Positions 7,491-14,417 are shown, counted from the first letter of the stretch. The stretch: DNA of 22,861 nucleotides from JACRBK01 sp964427955 (GCA_964427955.1 CAYRWY010000036.1:1-22861), one strand, 5' to 3'. Notes: a model not told the origin generated them from the letters alone. Numbers and translations are program-made.

Positions 7491-7551
7491 TTTGCCAGAT
7501 AAGACAAGAATTTGCCAGATTCGATCTGGACCAACTTTATTATGCCAGTTT
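7491..7551. promoter_or_regulatory. Phased GCCAGAT direct repeats with palindrome (possible operator)
   Basis: TTTGCCAGAT occurs at 7491-7500 and again at 7511-7520, and the related TATGCCAGTT is at 7541-7550. Starts are 20 and 30 bp apart, close to whole turns of the helix. The second copy also forms a perfect inverted repeat, CCAGAT-TCG-ATCTGG (7515-7529). The cluster lies between the divergent GT39 and cutA genes in the AT-rich part of a 451-bp gap. A bound regulator is inference. Confidence 0.4.
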
Positions 7552-7574
7552 TTGCAAGACTTACCAACTCAATT

Positions 7575-7623
7575 AATCCGGGCACACCAGGGGCGTAGTA
7601 GTTTCAATCGGGATTAGTAGTTT
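7575..7623. repeat. Short direct and inverted repeats in the GT39-cutA gap
   Basis: TAGTAGTTT is repeated at 7596-7604 and 7615-7623. TAATCC near 7575 and GGATTA at 7611-7616 form an inverted pair. No open reading frame with a credible start covers this stretch. Function is unknown. Confidence 0.35.
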
Positions 7624-7672
7624 TATTATAAACCACTATGGCCACAAAAGCAAGATGGACGGCGCTGTGGTC

Positions 7673-7701
7673 TTATCACTTAGAGTGGGCCGTGCTATAA
7701 T
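7673..7701 (+). promoter_or_regulatory. Sigma70-type promoter of the cutA operon
   Basis: TTATCA (7673-7678), exactly 17 bp, then a perfect TATAAT (7696-7701). The -10 is preceded by TGC, close to an extended -10 element. Predicted transcription starts near 7708, giving an unusually long leader of about 127 bases before cutA. Confidence 0.65.
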
Positions 7702-7707
7702 CTCGCC

Positions 7708-7834
7708 AGCAGTGTAACAGGGAAGAATCGTCCATGATCCGGAAGGATGTCGCCGGGCCTGTTACAGGCGTTTGGGGCTGTGTGGTGGGCTTGAGCGCTT
7801 GCCATGACAATCTGATTCGGAGCATAGGGAGTAG
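7708..7834 (+). promoter_or_regulatory. Structured 5' leader of cutA (possible cis-regulatory RNA)
   Basis: Five bases after the predicted transcript start, TGTAACAGG (7713-7721) pairs perfectly with CCTGTTACA (7758-7766), closing a 36-nt internal region. Inside are two alternative short helices: ATCC (7737-7740) with GGAT (7745-7748) across a GGAA tetraloop, or CGTCC (7729-7733) with GGATG (7745-7749). CCGG at 7739-7742 can also pair with CCGG at 7753-7756. I do not recognise a known riboswitch class, and no T-run marks an intrinsic terminator. A GGGAG ribosome site sits just before the ATG. Confidence 0.4.
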
Positions 7835-8152
7835 ATGAACGAACATCTCGTGATTTTTGTGACCGCTTCTTCGTCGGCGCAAGCGCGCCGCATCGCCCGG
7901 CGGCTGCTGCAAGGTAAGCTGGCGGCTTGTGTCAATATGGTGCCGATTGAGTCGATGTTTTTATGGAAAGGCGAGATACAGGAAGAAGAGGAAGTTTTAA
8001 TGGTCATCAAGACTCGCGCTGAGGCCTTTGACGACCTGATGAATGCTGTCAAGGGAATGCACACCTACGACACCCCGGAAGTGATCGGGATGCCGGTCGT
8101 CCTGGGGTCGCGTGAATATCTGAAATGGATCGACGATGAAGTCACAAGCTGA
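7835..8152 (+). CDS. cutA: CutA divalent-cation tolerance protein
   Basis: A 105-residue protein spanning the whole CutA1 family. It has VIFVTASS at the N-terminus, the diagnostic KLAACVNM-x-P block (Cys32), FLWKGEIQEEEEVLMVIKT in the middle, and YDTPEVIGMPV-x-x-G-x-x-x-YL-x-W near the end. CutA1 is a small trimeric cytoplasmic protein linked historically to copper tolerance; its molecular role is not settled. The start has GGGAG a few bases upstream. The gene heads a plus-strand operon behind a good promoter and a long structured leader, and its last 17 bases overlap the next gene. Confidence 0.95.
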   Translation: MNEHLVIFVTASSSAQARRIARRLLQGKLAACVNMVPIESMFLWKGEIQEEEEVLMVIKTRAEAFDDLMNAVKGMHTYDTPEVIGMPVVLGSREYLKWIDDEVTS

Positions 8153-9020
8153 AACGACGAGTTCCCACCGGATGCTGATCTCGTTCGCCCATCCGGACGA
8201 CGAAGCCTTCGGGATGGGGGGGACGATTGCCCGCTACGCGGCGGATGGGGTCAGCATCGCGCTGATCTGCTCCACCAACGGCGACGTGGGCACGGTGGAT
8301 GCTGAAAAACTGCAAGGTTTCGAGTCGGTGGGCGAGCTGCGCCTGCACGAGCTGCAATGTTCGGCTGAGACGCTGGGCATTCGCGAGGTGGTGACGTTTG
8401 GCTATCGCGACAGCGGCATGATGGGCACGCCCGAAAACAATCACCCCGACTGCCTGTGGCAGGCGGACGAGGCCGTCGTCGTGGGCAAGATCGTGCGCGA
8501 GATCCGCCGCATCCGGCCCCAGGTGGTGATCACCTTCGATCCTTACGGCGGCTACGGTCACCCGGATCACATCTACATGCATCGCGCCACGACCAAGGCG
8601 TTTCACGCGGCGGGCGATCCGGCCCAGTACCCGGAACACCTGGCCGAAGGGTTGCAGGCCTACCAACCGGCGAAATTGTATTACAATACATTCCCACGGG
8701 GCTGGCTGTATCTCCGGCTGATCCAGGCGCGGCTGCGCGGGCAGGACCCGCGTCACCTGGGCAAAAACGGCGACCTGGACTTCGTCGCCGTGTTGAAGAG
8801 TCAGCTTCCCGCCCACGCGCGGATCGACATCGCCGCCTACCACCCGGCCTGGGACGCGGCGTCGGGCTGCCATGCCAGCCAGCAGAATCCGCGCGAGAAT
8901 GGCGGCCTGGTGGACCGGGTGCTGCGCGCGATGTTCCGGTCACAAAGTTTCACACGGGCGTGGCCGGCGCCGACTCCGCACGAGCGCATGGAGCACGATT
9001 TGTTCAACGGCATTCCGTAG
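8136..9020 (+). CDS. PIG-L/LmbE family zinc deacetylase
   Basis: A 294-residue PIG-L family N-acetylglucosaminyl-type deacetylase. The zinc-binding AHPDDE motif is at residues 18-23 (H19 and D22 as ligands, D21 as likely base), and GGYGHPDH at 138-145 supplies H142 and the third ligand H145. A later SGCHASQ block resembles the MshB/BshB-type subgroup, which deacetylates sugar conjugates of small thiols. No other thiol-biosynthesis gene is nearby, so the substrate could equally be another GlcNAc-containing compound. It overlaps cutA by 17 bases in another frame. Met13 is a possible alternative start just before the conserved region. Confidence 0.88.
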   Translation: MKSQAETTSSHRMLISFAHPDDEAFGMGGTIARYAADGVSIALICSTNGDVGTVDAEKLQGFESVGELRLHELQCSAETLGIREVVTFGYRDSGMMGTPENNHPDCLWQADEAVVVGKIVREIRRIRPQVVITFDPYGGYGHPDHIYMHRATTKAFHAAGDPAQYPEHLAEGLQAYQPAKLYYNTFPRGWLYLRLIQARLRGQDPRHLGKNGDLDFVAVLKSQLPAHARIDIAAYHPAWDAASGCHASQQNPRENGGLVDRVLRAMFRSQSFTRAWPAPTPHERMEHDLFNGIP

Positions 9021-9046
9021 GGCGGCGGCGGACAGGAGGGGGTGGC

Positions 9047-9613
9047 ATGGCGCGGGTATTGACGTCTGACCAGGTCGAGCAGGTCATCAACAACACGATG
9101 GTGGTCATGTTGGTGCGCCCGGATCTGATGTCCGATTGGAGCGACAACCTCAGCGACCTGTTGACGCAGGCGCGGGAGGCTCGTCTCGACGAGGAGTCGA
9201 TCTTCGTCGCGGCGGTGCTCACCTTGTTGTATTCGCCCGAAGACAATCTGCCAACCGGGACGACCTACGACCCGGCCTGGCAGTCGCTGTTGAGCGGCCT
9301 GCGGACCGGGGTGCGCCAACCGGCGGCCACGCAGGGCGAACGAATGACTCTGGATCGGCTGCTGAACTCGATTTCCGAGGCCGTGATCGCCGTCCTGACG
9401 CGCGCGCCGGATCAGAAGCCGATCATCGCTATCGAGTTGAACGAAATGCGCGAGGCCGCTGTCAAAGGCCAGATGGACGAAATGGTCGCCTGGATCGACA
9501 ATGCGCTCGAAGTGCTCAATGGAGCGCCGCCGCAGGCGCTGGCCTCGCGTCACCAGGGCGTCTACGCCGCCTACTGGGACGCCATCGTGCGCAGTACCCA
9601 GGACGGGGAGTAA
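9047..9613 (+). CDS. Unrecognised helical protein
   Basis: A 188-residue protein I do not recognise. The ATG at 9047 is chosen because GACAGGAGGGGG lies directly upstream; the same frame is open further 5' but only as a shadow of the deacetylase. The sequence is acidic and predicted mostly helical, with DQVEQVINNTMVVMLVRPDL at the start and a second helical half from about residue 97 containing LDRLLNSISEAVIAVL. It has no signal peptide, membrane segment or cysteine motif, so it is probably a cytoplasmic scaffold or adaptor. It starts 26 bp after the deacetylase and ends 25 bp before the membrane-anchored unknown, which it may serve. Confidence 0.75.
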   Translation: MARVLTSDQVEQVINNTMVVMLVRPDLMSDWSDNLSDLLTQAREARLDEESIFVAAVLTLLYSPEDNLPTGTTYDPAWQSLLSGLRTGVRQPAATQGERMTLDRLLNSISEAVIAVLTRAPDQKPIIAIELNEMREAAVKGQMDEMVAWIDNALEVLNGAPPQALASRHQGVYAAYWDAIVRSTQDGE

Positions 9614-9638
9614 CCCAGAACAACATAAGGAGGCTTAT

Positions 9639-10694
9639 ATGCGCCGGTTTTTACTGATGCTGTTCGGATTGGCCGCGCTGGTGGCCGCCGCGGGGCTGCT
9701 GTGGATGTCTTACCGCCCGCAGACGAAAGTGAAGCAAACCACGGGCGGCGTGCTCTATACCCAACAGGAAGTCGCCCAGGCCATCGTCGAGTCCGGTGGG
9801 ACGGCTCCCGCCCTGGACACCGTGACGGATCTTCAGACGGGCGGCGGCCCCGCCTTCGTGCCGCTGCAATCCGGGATGAGCCAGACCGCCGTCGGCGATC
9901 TCTCCACCACCGAAGGCTCCGAAGTCGCCTCGGCTCCGCAAACGGTCGCCGAAGTGGGCGCTGAGGCGGTCCCCGCCGTGCCGCTGACGACCGACCTGGT
10001 GATTGACGACTCGACCCAGGTCCAGGTTGCCTCTATCGCGACCACTGCCGGGCTGGACACGTCCGGCCAGGGAGGGACCACCGGTACGGCGGCGGGTTAC
10101 GAGCAGCGCGTCGTCAACCTGGAGTGGCCCAAGAATTTCCAGGTGGGCCGCGGCGGGCTGGTCCGGATCAAGTTGAAAGTGCTCTCCGGGGGCGCGCTTC
10201 AGCCGGTGGCCGAGGTCGCGGGCGATGAAGTCCTCGCGACGCCGATTCTGATCACCGACCGCTACGCGACCCATGACGCTTATGTTACAGCGACGATCTC
10301 CGCGCCCGATTTCAAAGTGAAGGCGGTCACCCCTGTCGATCAGCCGATGCCGCAGGGCAGCGAGCCGGAATGGCGCTGGACGCTGACTGCCAGCAACAGT
10401 TCCAACTCGATCATCTCGCTGGGCCTGACCATCACCTGGCAGCCCAAGCCGGGATCGGGGCAGGCCGCTCTGACCAACATCCCGATCTGGGGCCAGACGG
10501 TCCAGGTGTCGGTGGATTACGTGTTTGGCCTGATCACCGTCCCGCAGGCCAGCACGGCGGGCACGGTCCTGGCCGTGATCGGCTTCGTCTCGCAGATTCC
10601 GATGGCCGACAAGATCATCGAGGTGTTCTGGAAGCTGCTGTTTGGCCGCCGTCGCCGCCGCTCCAAACAGAACAGCCGCAGCCGGCGGTATTGA
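9639..10694 (+). CDS. Unrecognised protein anchored in the membrane at both ends, with beta-rich domain
   Basis: A 351-residue protein. An N-terminal membrane segment (about residues 5-23) follows MRR. A Thr/Ser/Gly/Ala-rich low-complexity linker spans about 60-155, a beta-rich domain about 157-298, a second hydrophobic segment about 305-322, and a very basic tail (RRRRRSK) about 337-350. Positive charge at both ends predicts both termini in the cytoplasm and the middle outside. The beta region contains ISAPDFKVKAV and, soon after, EWRWTLTASNSS; this reminds me of the W-x-W domain seen near the C-terminus of some bacterial conflict-type proteins, a recollection and not a search result. The start is set by AAGGAGG. 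It ends the operon, just before a terminator. Confidence 0.75.
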   Translation: MRRFLLMLFGLAALVAAAGLLWMSYRPQTKVKQTTGGVLYTQQEVAQAIVESGGTAPALDTVTDLQTGGGPAFVPLQSGMSQTAVGDLSTTEGSEVASAPQTVAEVGAEAVPAVPLTTDLVIDDSTQVQVASIATTAGLDTSGQGGTTGTAAGYEQRVVNLEWPKNFQVGRGGLVRIKLKVLSGGALQPVAEVAGDEVLATPILITDRYATHDAYVTATISAPDFKVKAVTPVDQPMPQGSEPEWRWTLTASNSSNSIISLGLTITWQPKPGSGQAALTNIPIWGQTVQVSVDYVFGLITVPQASTAGTVLAVIGFVSQIPMADKIIEVFWKLLFGRRRRRSKQNSRSRRY

Positions 10695-10711
10695 TGCAAC
10701 ACCACGTCTAG

Positions 10712-10742
10712 GGGGCAGGGTTGACTCTGCCCCTGTTTTTTT
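10712..10742 (+). terminator. Intrinsic terminator of the cutA operon
   Basis: GGGGCAG (10712-10718) pairs perfectly with CTGCCCC (10727-10733) across an 8-nt loop and is followed by TGTTTTTTT. It lies 18 bp after the last gene of the operon and before the next gene's ribosome site. Confidence 0.9.
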
Positions 10743-10757
10743 AGCGAGGTTGAGACT

Positions 10758-11078
10758 ATGGCCGACTCTGAACCGCAGTTCCTCTACGTCACGACCACCG
10801 GCTGGAAGTCGGGCCACCCGCACCAGATCGAAATCTGGTTCGTGGCGCACGGCGGCTGTTATTACATCGTCTCCGAGCACCGCGAGCAATCCCACTGGGT
10901 GCAGAATATCCGGCATCACCCGGCGATCACTGTCCGCGTCGGCGAGCGCACCTTCGCAGGCACCGGTCGCGCGGTCGATCCGCAGACCGAGCCGGATCTC
11001 GCCGCTGCCGTCTGCGCGCTGATGGACGCCAAGTACGATTGGAGCGACGGCCTGATCGTGGAGTTGAAGCCGGAGTAG
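10758..11078 (+). CDS. Nitroreductase/deazaflavin-dependent (F420-type) family protein
   Basis: A 106-residue protein of the split-beta-barrel deazaflavin (F420)-dependent nitroreductase family (DUF385 type). It contains LYVTTTGWKSGHPH (about residues 9-22), the family's TTG-x-KSG-x-x motif, and HWVQNIRHHPAITVRVG (about 46-62), matching the W-x-x-N-x-x-x-x-P block. These proteins bind F420 or flavin and reduce varied substrates. At 106 residues it is short, with the core domain only. GCGAGG precedes the ATG. It follows the terminator at 10712, so expression past that point needs read-through or a promoter I did not find. Confidence 0.8.
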   Translation: MADSEPQFLYVTTTGWKSGHPHQIEIWFVAHGGCYYIVSEHREQSHWVQNIRHHPAITVRVGERTFAGTGRAVDPQTEPDLAAAVCALMDAKYDWSDGLIVELKPE

Positions 11079-11207
11079 CCTGCGCTATTTTTTCCCTGGG
11101 GTGCATTTCAAGTCAGTACAGGCCGTCGCCGGAAGCTGAAGCGCTCCGGCTATGAAAAAAGCCGGGAAGCCCGCTGAAGGGGCTGTTAAGAGTCCGGTTC
11201 GCAGTGC

Positions 11208-11259
11208 CTTTAGTGCACTTCCAGGCTTTGATCATAGCCTGGTGGCTTCAGCCCCAGGC
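11208..11259. repeat. Overlapping hairpins in the 291-bp gap before the HNH pair
   Basis: AGTGC and GCACT around 11200-11218 form a short hairpin. CCAGGC (11221-11226), GCCTGG (11237-11242) and CCAGGC (11254-11259) follow, so the central GCCTGG can pair with either neighbour, giving two mutually exclusive stems. The style (TTTAGTGCACTTCC, GGCTTCAGCC) resembles paired-hairpin intergenic repeats of cyanobacteria and Chloroflexota. The rest of 11079-11369 holds no gene that I can see; a weak -10 (TAGAAT, 11332-11337) lacks a clear -35. Confidence 0.45.
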
Positions 11260-11369
11260 GAGAGGCGGGCCAGTGAACGCTGGTGAAGTACCCCCTCTTC
11301 CCTGGAGTCGTGGGGAAGTTGGGAACGATGGTAGAATAGGAATCGCCGTCCCTGATAGAGGTTGCGATC

Positions 11370-11627
11370 ATGTCTGCGACAACGACCCGCTCCATTCTGG
11401 ATGTGATTACCGATTTTTTGGCGTCCAATCCTACGCCCGAACAACTCCTCGCGTACCACCTGCCGGATGATCTTCAGGCACGGGTCGATAAGCTGGTGGA
11501 GCAGAACGGGGAAGGGCTGTTGACGTTCGATGATCAACAGGAGCTCTACGACTTCATGCGGGTGGACGAGATGATGGCGCTGCTCAAAGCCAAGACCAGG
11601 CTCAAGTCGCAGAGTACCGGCTCGTGA
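11370..11627 (+). CDS. Small partner protein of HNH endonuclease
   Basis: An 85-residue acidic, helical protein. It carries TPEQLLAYHLPDDLQARVDKL followed by the segment LLTFDDQQELYDFMRVDEMM and a basic end. The pattern (TP-E-x-x-L-x-x-x-P, then an R-x-x-x-L helix, LT-x-x-x-x-EL, and a final helix rich in A-K-A-R-L) is one I associate with a small uncharacterised family often encoded just before HNH endonucleases in cyanobacteria and Chloroflexota. Its stop overlaps the HNH start by four bases (GTGA), so translation is coupled. An antitoxin-like or accessory role is suggested by the arrangement only. AGAGGTTG lies upstream of the ATG. Confidence 0.75.
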   Translation: MSATTTRSILDVITDFLASNPTPEQLLAYHLPDDLQARVDKLVEQNGEGLLTFDDQQELYDFMRVDEMMALLKAKTRLKSQSTGS

Positions 11628-12043
11628 GTATCACCACCAAGCAGCGACTGGCGATCCAGCGGTTGGCAGGCGGATGCTGTGAGTATTGTCGTGTGGCCCC
11701 GGAGGATCGCCTGTCGAAGTTCCAGGTCGATCACATCATCCCGATCAAGCATGGCGGTGATAACGACACTCCCAACCTATGCCTTGCCTGTCTGAAGTGC
11801 AATGGCTTCAAAGGCCCCAATGTGGCGGCACTTGATCCAGCGACCGGCGATGCTACGAAGTTATACAACCCGCGACGGCAGCAGTGGGCTGATCATTTCC
11901 ATCTCAATCCCGATGCCACAATCACCGGAATCAGCCCGGAAGGACGCGCCACTGTCATAGTCCTGCGGATCAATGAGCCGGGGCGCGTAAAACATCGTCA
12001 GATGGCGATGCTGCTCGATGAATATCCCTGCAAGAAAAAATGA
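11624..12043 (+). CDS. HNH endonuclease
   Basis: A 139-residue HNH nuclease starting at GTG. Structural zinc cysteines are C19 and C22 (CEYC) and C56 and C59 (CLKC). The catalytic core is VDHIIPIKHGG with H37, followed by N51 in NLCLAC and N60 after the last cysteine. The C-terminal half has LYNPRRQQWADHF and then a GRATVIVLRIN segment, typical of the cyanobacterial/Chloroflexota subgroup. No intron, reverse transcriptase or methylase is adjacent, so it is not obviously a homing or restriction enzyme. It is coupled to the small upstream gene by a GTGA overlap. All catalytic and zinc residues are intact. Confidence 0.92.
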   Translation: MSITTKQRLAIQRLAGGCCEYCRVAPEDRLSKFQVDHIIPIKHGGDNDTPNLCLACLKCNGFKGPNVAALDPATGDATKLYNPRRQQWADHFHLNPDATITGISPEGRATVIVLRINEPGRVKHRQMAMLLDEYPCKKK

Positions 12044-12054
12044 TGGGGTGGGCG

Positions 12055-12297
12055 TTACCCCTTGTCCTCGACGGGCCGCTTGAAGAAGATCCGAAAACCG
12101 CTGCTGTCGTGCATGAACGAGCCGGACGTCCCGATCATCTCCCAGCCTTCGAGGCCGAGTTGGGCGATGGCGCGCTCCCGGTTGGTCAGGCCGACTTCTT
12201 CACTGGGTTCACCAGCGCGGTAAAATAAGATATACTGGCGGTGCATCACACCCTGCGCGATCTCCTGCCGCAGTTCACAGTATTCCCAACGTTGCAC
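12055..12297 (-). CDS. Small DUF4177-like protein
   Basis: An 80-residue protein starting at GTG with CAGGAGCGG upstream. QRWEYCELR at the start, LGLEGWEMIG in the middle and IFFKRP at the end match the WEY...G-x-x-GWE...FKR layout of DUF4177-type proteins. Function is unknown. It converges on the HNH gene with an 11-bp gap and diverges from the next gene across 45 bp. Confidence 0.7.
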   Translation of the reverse strand: MQRWEYCELRQEIAQGVMHRQYILFYRAGEPSEEVGLTNRERAIAQLGLEGWEMIGTSGSFMHDSSGFRIFFKRPVEDKG

Positions 12298-12342
12298 GGG
12301 GCCGCTCCTGATTCATTCCGACGTCAAAGGGGATTGTAGCGT

Positions 12343-13269
12343 ATGTCCGCCAAACGAGAAACCTATCGCCAGGCGCTGCGCCCGCTGCTGCTGGCCGCGA
12401 TCAACAGCCCGGGGCTGCTGTCGCCGTCCGAATTCAAGATGGCGCGCTTCAGCTTGAATCCGGCGCTGCGGGCCAGCCTGATCGATCCGGACATCTCCGC
12501 GTTGGAAGATTACCTGATCGATAACAGCAGCCTGCCCGGCCCGCGCGGCAACCTGGAATTGATCGCCGCCTTTGCCGACGAAGTCGGGGCGCTGTGCCGC
12601 GCGCCTGATGTCTCGCTCAACCGCAGCTACGTGGCGCTGGAATGGCTGCTGCACGAGCTGATCAACCGCTATCCGCCTGCGGTGTTTGGCGGCGATCCCG
12701 GATCGCCGCTGCAAATGCCCCAACTGTGCGGCGCCGTGGGCTACGGCGAATGGGCGTCGGCGTTTTCGCACATCGAGGCGGGCGTGTGGGAACTGCTCAT
12801 GCTGGCCGAAAGCTCGCTGTGGCGGGTGCGCGAAGGGGCGGCGATGGGCCTCCAGCGGATGCTCGAACACACCTGGAGCCAGACGATCCGCCGTCTGCGC
12901 CGCCAGGCCATCGACGCCGGGGCCTACCAGTGGCGCGGGATCGTGGCGGGCGTGGCCGAACCGGCGCTGCTGACCGATACGGCGCGCGCCCTGGAGGCGC
13001 TCGATCTGCACTACGCGGCGTTGTCCTACCTGCGCCGGTTGCCCGCGGGCGTCCGGCGCTCCGATCCGGTCGTGACGCTGCGGCAGGCGCTCGGCTATTC
13101 GGTCAGCGTGGTCGTGGTCGCCGCACCGGAGCCGGGTTTTGCGCTGATGCAGACCTGGACGAGTTGGAACGATCTTGATATAAACTGGGTGATCCGCGAA
13201 AATCTGAAGAAAAAACGCCTGGCTCGTTGGCCGGAACAGATCGCCCAGGTACGGCGGGCCGAGCGATAA
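12343..13269 (+). CDS. Unrecognised alpha-helical protein
   Basis: A 308-residue protein that I do not recognise. It looks almost wholly helical, with amphipathic helices such as VWELLMLAESSLWRVREGAA (about residues 148-167) that suggest a HEAT-like or similar repeat fold. There are no membrane segments, cysteine clusters or nucleotide-binding motifs. AAGGGGATT precedes the ATG. It lies 27 bp before an APH-fold kinase on the same strand, and the two are probably co-transcribed and may work together; I cannot say on what. Confidence 0.75.
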   Translation: MSAKRETYRQALRPLLLAAINSPGLLSPSEFKMARFSLNPALRASLIDPDISALEDYLIDNSSLPGPRGNLELIAAFADEVGALCRAPDVSLNRSYVALEWLLHELINRYPPAVFGGDPGSPLQMPQLCGAVGYGEWASAFSHIEAGVWELLMLAESSLWRVREGAAMGLQRMLEHTWSQTIRRLRRQAIDAGAYQWRGIVAGVAEPALLTDTARALEALDLHYAALSYLRRLPAGVRRSDPVVTLRQALGYSVSVVVVAAPEPGFALMQTWTSWNDLDINWVIRENLKKKRLARWPEQIAQVRRAER

Positions 13270-13296
13270 TCTTGCGTATCCATTGAAGAGGACCTT

Positions 13297-14274
13297 ATGG
13301 CGTTACACCCGAACGATAACATTCTCGCGCAGGCAGCCAGCCTATATGGCGTGGAGCCGCAGGCGCTCTCTCATTTCCGCGATGCGGCCAACACCTTCTA
13401 CCAGTTCAACCAGGAAGGCAAGGGGCGGATTCTGCGGCTCACTCCGGCGTCCCGGCGCGATCAGAACGTGATCCTGGCCGAGACGGAATGGCTGGATTTC
13501 CTGGCCGAGCACAACTTTCGCGCGGTCCGCGTGATCCGCTCGCACGAAGACCGGGCGGTCGAAGTGCTGGACGACGGCAGCAATCTGTTTTTTGCGGTGG
13601 CGTTCGAGAAGCTGTCCGGCAACCATCCCGAAGGCGAGCAGATCAGCAGCGACGTGCTGCGCAAATGGGGACGGGCGCTGGGGCGGCTGCACAAGCTGAG
13701 CAAGGAATACCAGCCCGCCAACCCGACGATCCGGCGGCCCGAATGGGCGGAACTGGAAGCGCTCCAGTTCGATCACTATCTCCCCAGCAGCGAGACGCTC
13801 GTCCTGTCTAAAGGCCGGGAGATACTGAATATGCTGCGCCAGCTTCCCGTCGATCCGGACGGCTACGGGCTGATTCACGGCGATCCCGATCCCTGGAACT
13901 TTTTCATGCACAGCGGCGAAGTGACGTTCATCGACTTCGACGACGCGTGCTATCACTGGTACGCCTTCGACGTGGCCGTCGCGGTATGGAACGCGGTGTT
14001 GGCGGCGGGCGTCATCGACCAGGAGTCGTTCGCCAAGCACGTCTGGACGCAGTTCTACCGCGGCTATCGCCAGGAAAGCAAGCTGTCGGCCTTCTGGCTG
14101 AAGCAGATTCCCATGTTCCTGCAACTGCGCGTGATGCAGGATTACACCCAGGCCTACATGACCTGGGACCTGGATAATCTCAAGGACTGGCAGCGTTACC
14201 TGCTCAACCAGCAGCGCCAGTCCATCGAAAACGGCACGCCGGTTCTCAAGGCGACCTTCAACGAAAATCCGTAG
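13297..14274 (+). CDS. Aminoglycoside phosphotransferase-fold (APH/choline kinase-like) kinase
   Basis: A 325-residue small-molecule kinase of the APH superfamily. The catalytic loop LIHGDPDPWNFF supplies D196 as base and N201, and FIDFDDACYHWYAFDVAVAV supplies the metal-binding D213. RILRLTP near residue 44 and the EKL hinge region around 104-107 correspond to the N-lobe. This type includes homoserine kinase type II and spore-coat or stress kinases, so antibiotic resistance should not be assumed. AGAGGACC precedes the ATG. It is the second gene of a unit with the helical protein, and a terminator-like hairpin repeat follows. Confidence 0.88.
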   Translation: MALHPNDNILAQAASLYGVEPQALSHFRDAANTFYQFNQEGKGRILRLTPASRRDQNVILAETEWLDFLAEHNFRAVRVIRSHEDRAVEVLDDGSNLFFAVAFEKLSGNHPEGEQISSDVLRKWGRALGRLHKLSKEYQPANPTIRRPEWAELEALQFDHYLPSSETLVLSKGREILNMLRQLPVDPDGYGLIHGDPDPWNFFMHSGEVTFIDFDDACYHWYAFDVAVAVWNAVLAAGVIDQESFAKHVWTQFYRGYRQESKLSAFWLKQIPMFLQLRVMQDYTQAYMTWDLDNLKDWQRYLLNQQRQSIENGTPVLKATFNENP

Positions 14275-14316
14275 ATCCGCTTTTCGCTGAAGGGGTTCCG
14301 AATAGGCTGTCCTGTC

Positions 14317-14390
14317 CCGGCCTCACCCTCCGACCCCCTCTCCATTCGAAAAACACAATGGAGAGGGGTTAGGGGTGAGGCCGGTTTTTT
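14317..14390. terminator. Long hairpin repeat acting as likely terminator (CCCCTCTCC/GGAGAGGGG family, copy 3)
   Basis: CCGGCCTCACC pairs with GGTGAGGCCGG at the outside and CCCCTCTCCATT with AATGGAGAGGGG inside, closing a 10-nt loop, and TTTTTT follows at 14385-14390. It lies between the convergent kinase (plus) and ACT (minus) genes. It belongs to the same dispersed family as 1-60 and 4404-4452 but here has the full architecture of an intrinsic terminator for the plus strand. Confidence 0.75.
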
Positions 14391-14417
14391 CCTATGACAT
14401 ACAGTGCGGCGCTCAGG

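Noticed and set aside
8456..9046. N-terminal extension of the 188-residue unknown into the deacetylase gene
   Set aside because: The upstream part is out-of-frame deacetylase sequence; the ATG at 9047 has a strong ribosome site.
9651..10919. A 422-codon minus-strand frame across the membrane-anchored unknown and the terminator
   Set aside because: Antisense to a gene with a strong ribosome site and coherent membrane topology; it also runs through the intrinsic terminator and into the next gene.
11624..12043. Homing or restriction endonuclease in a mobile intron or R-M system
   Set aside because: No reverse transcriptase, intron-like structure or methyltransferase is adjacent, and the subgroup features match the common stand-alone HNH pair.
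13297..14274. Aminoglycoside resistance gene
   Set aside because: The APH fold is shared by many metabolic kinases; no feature here points to antibiotic substrates.
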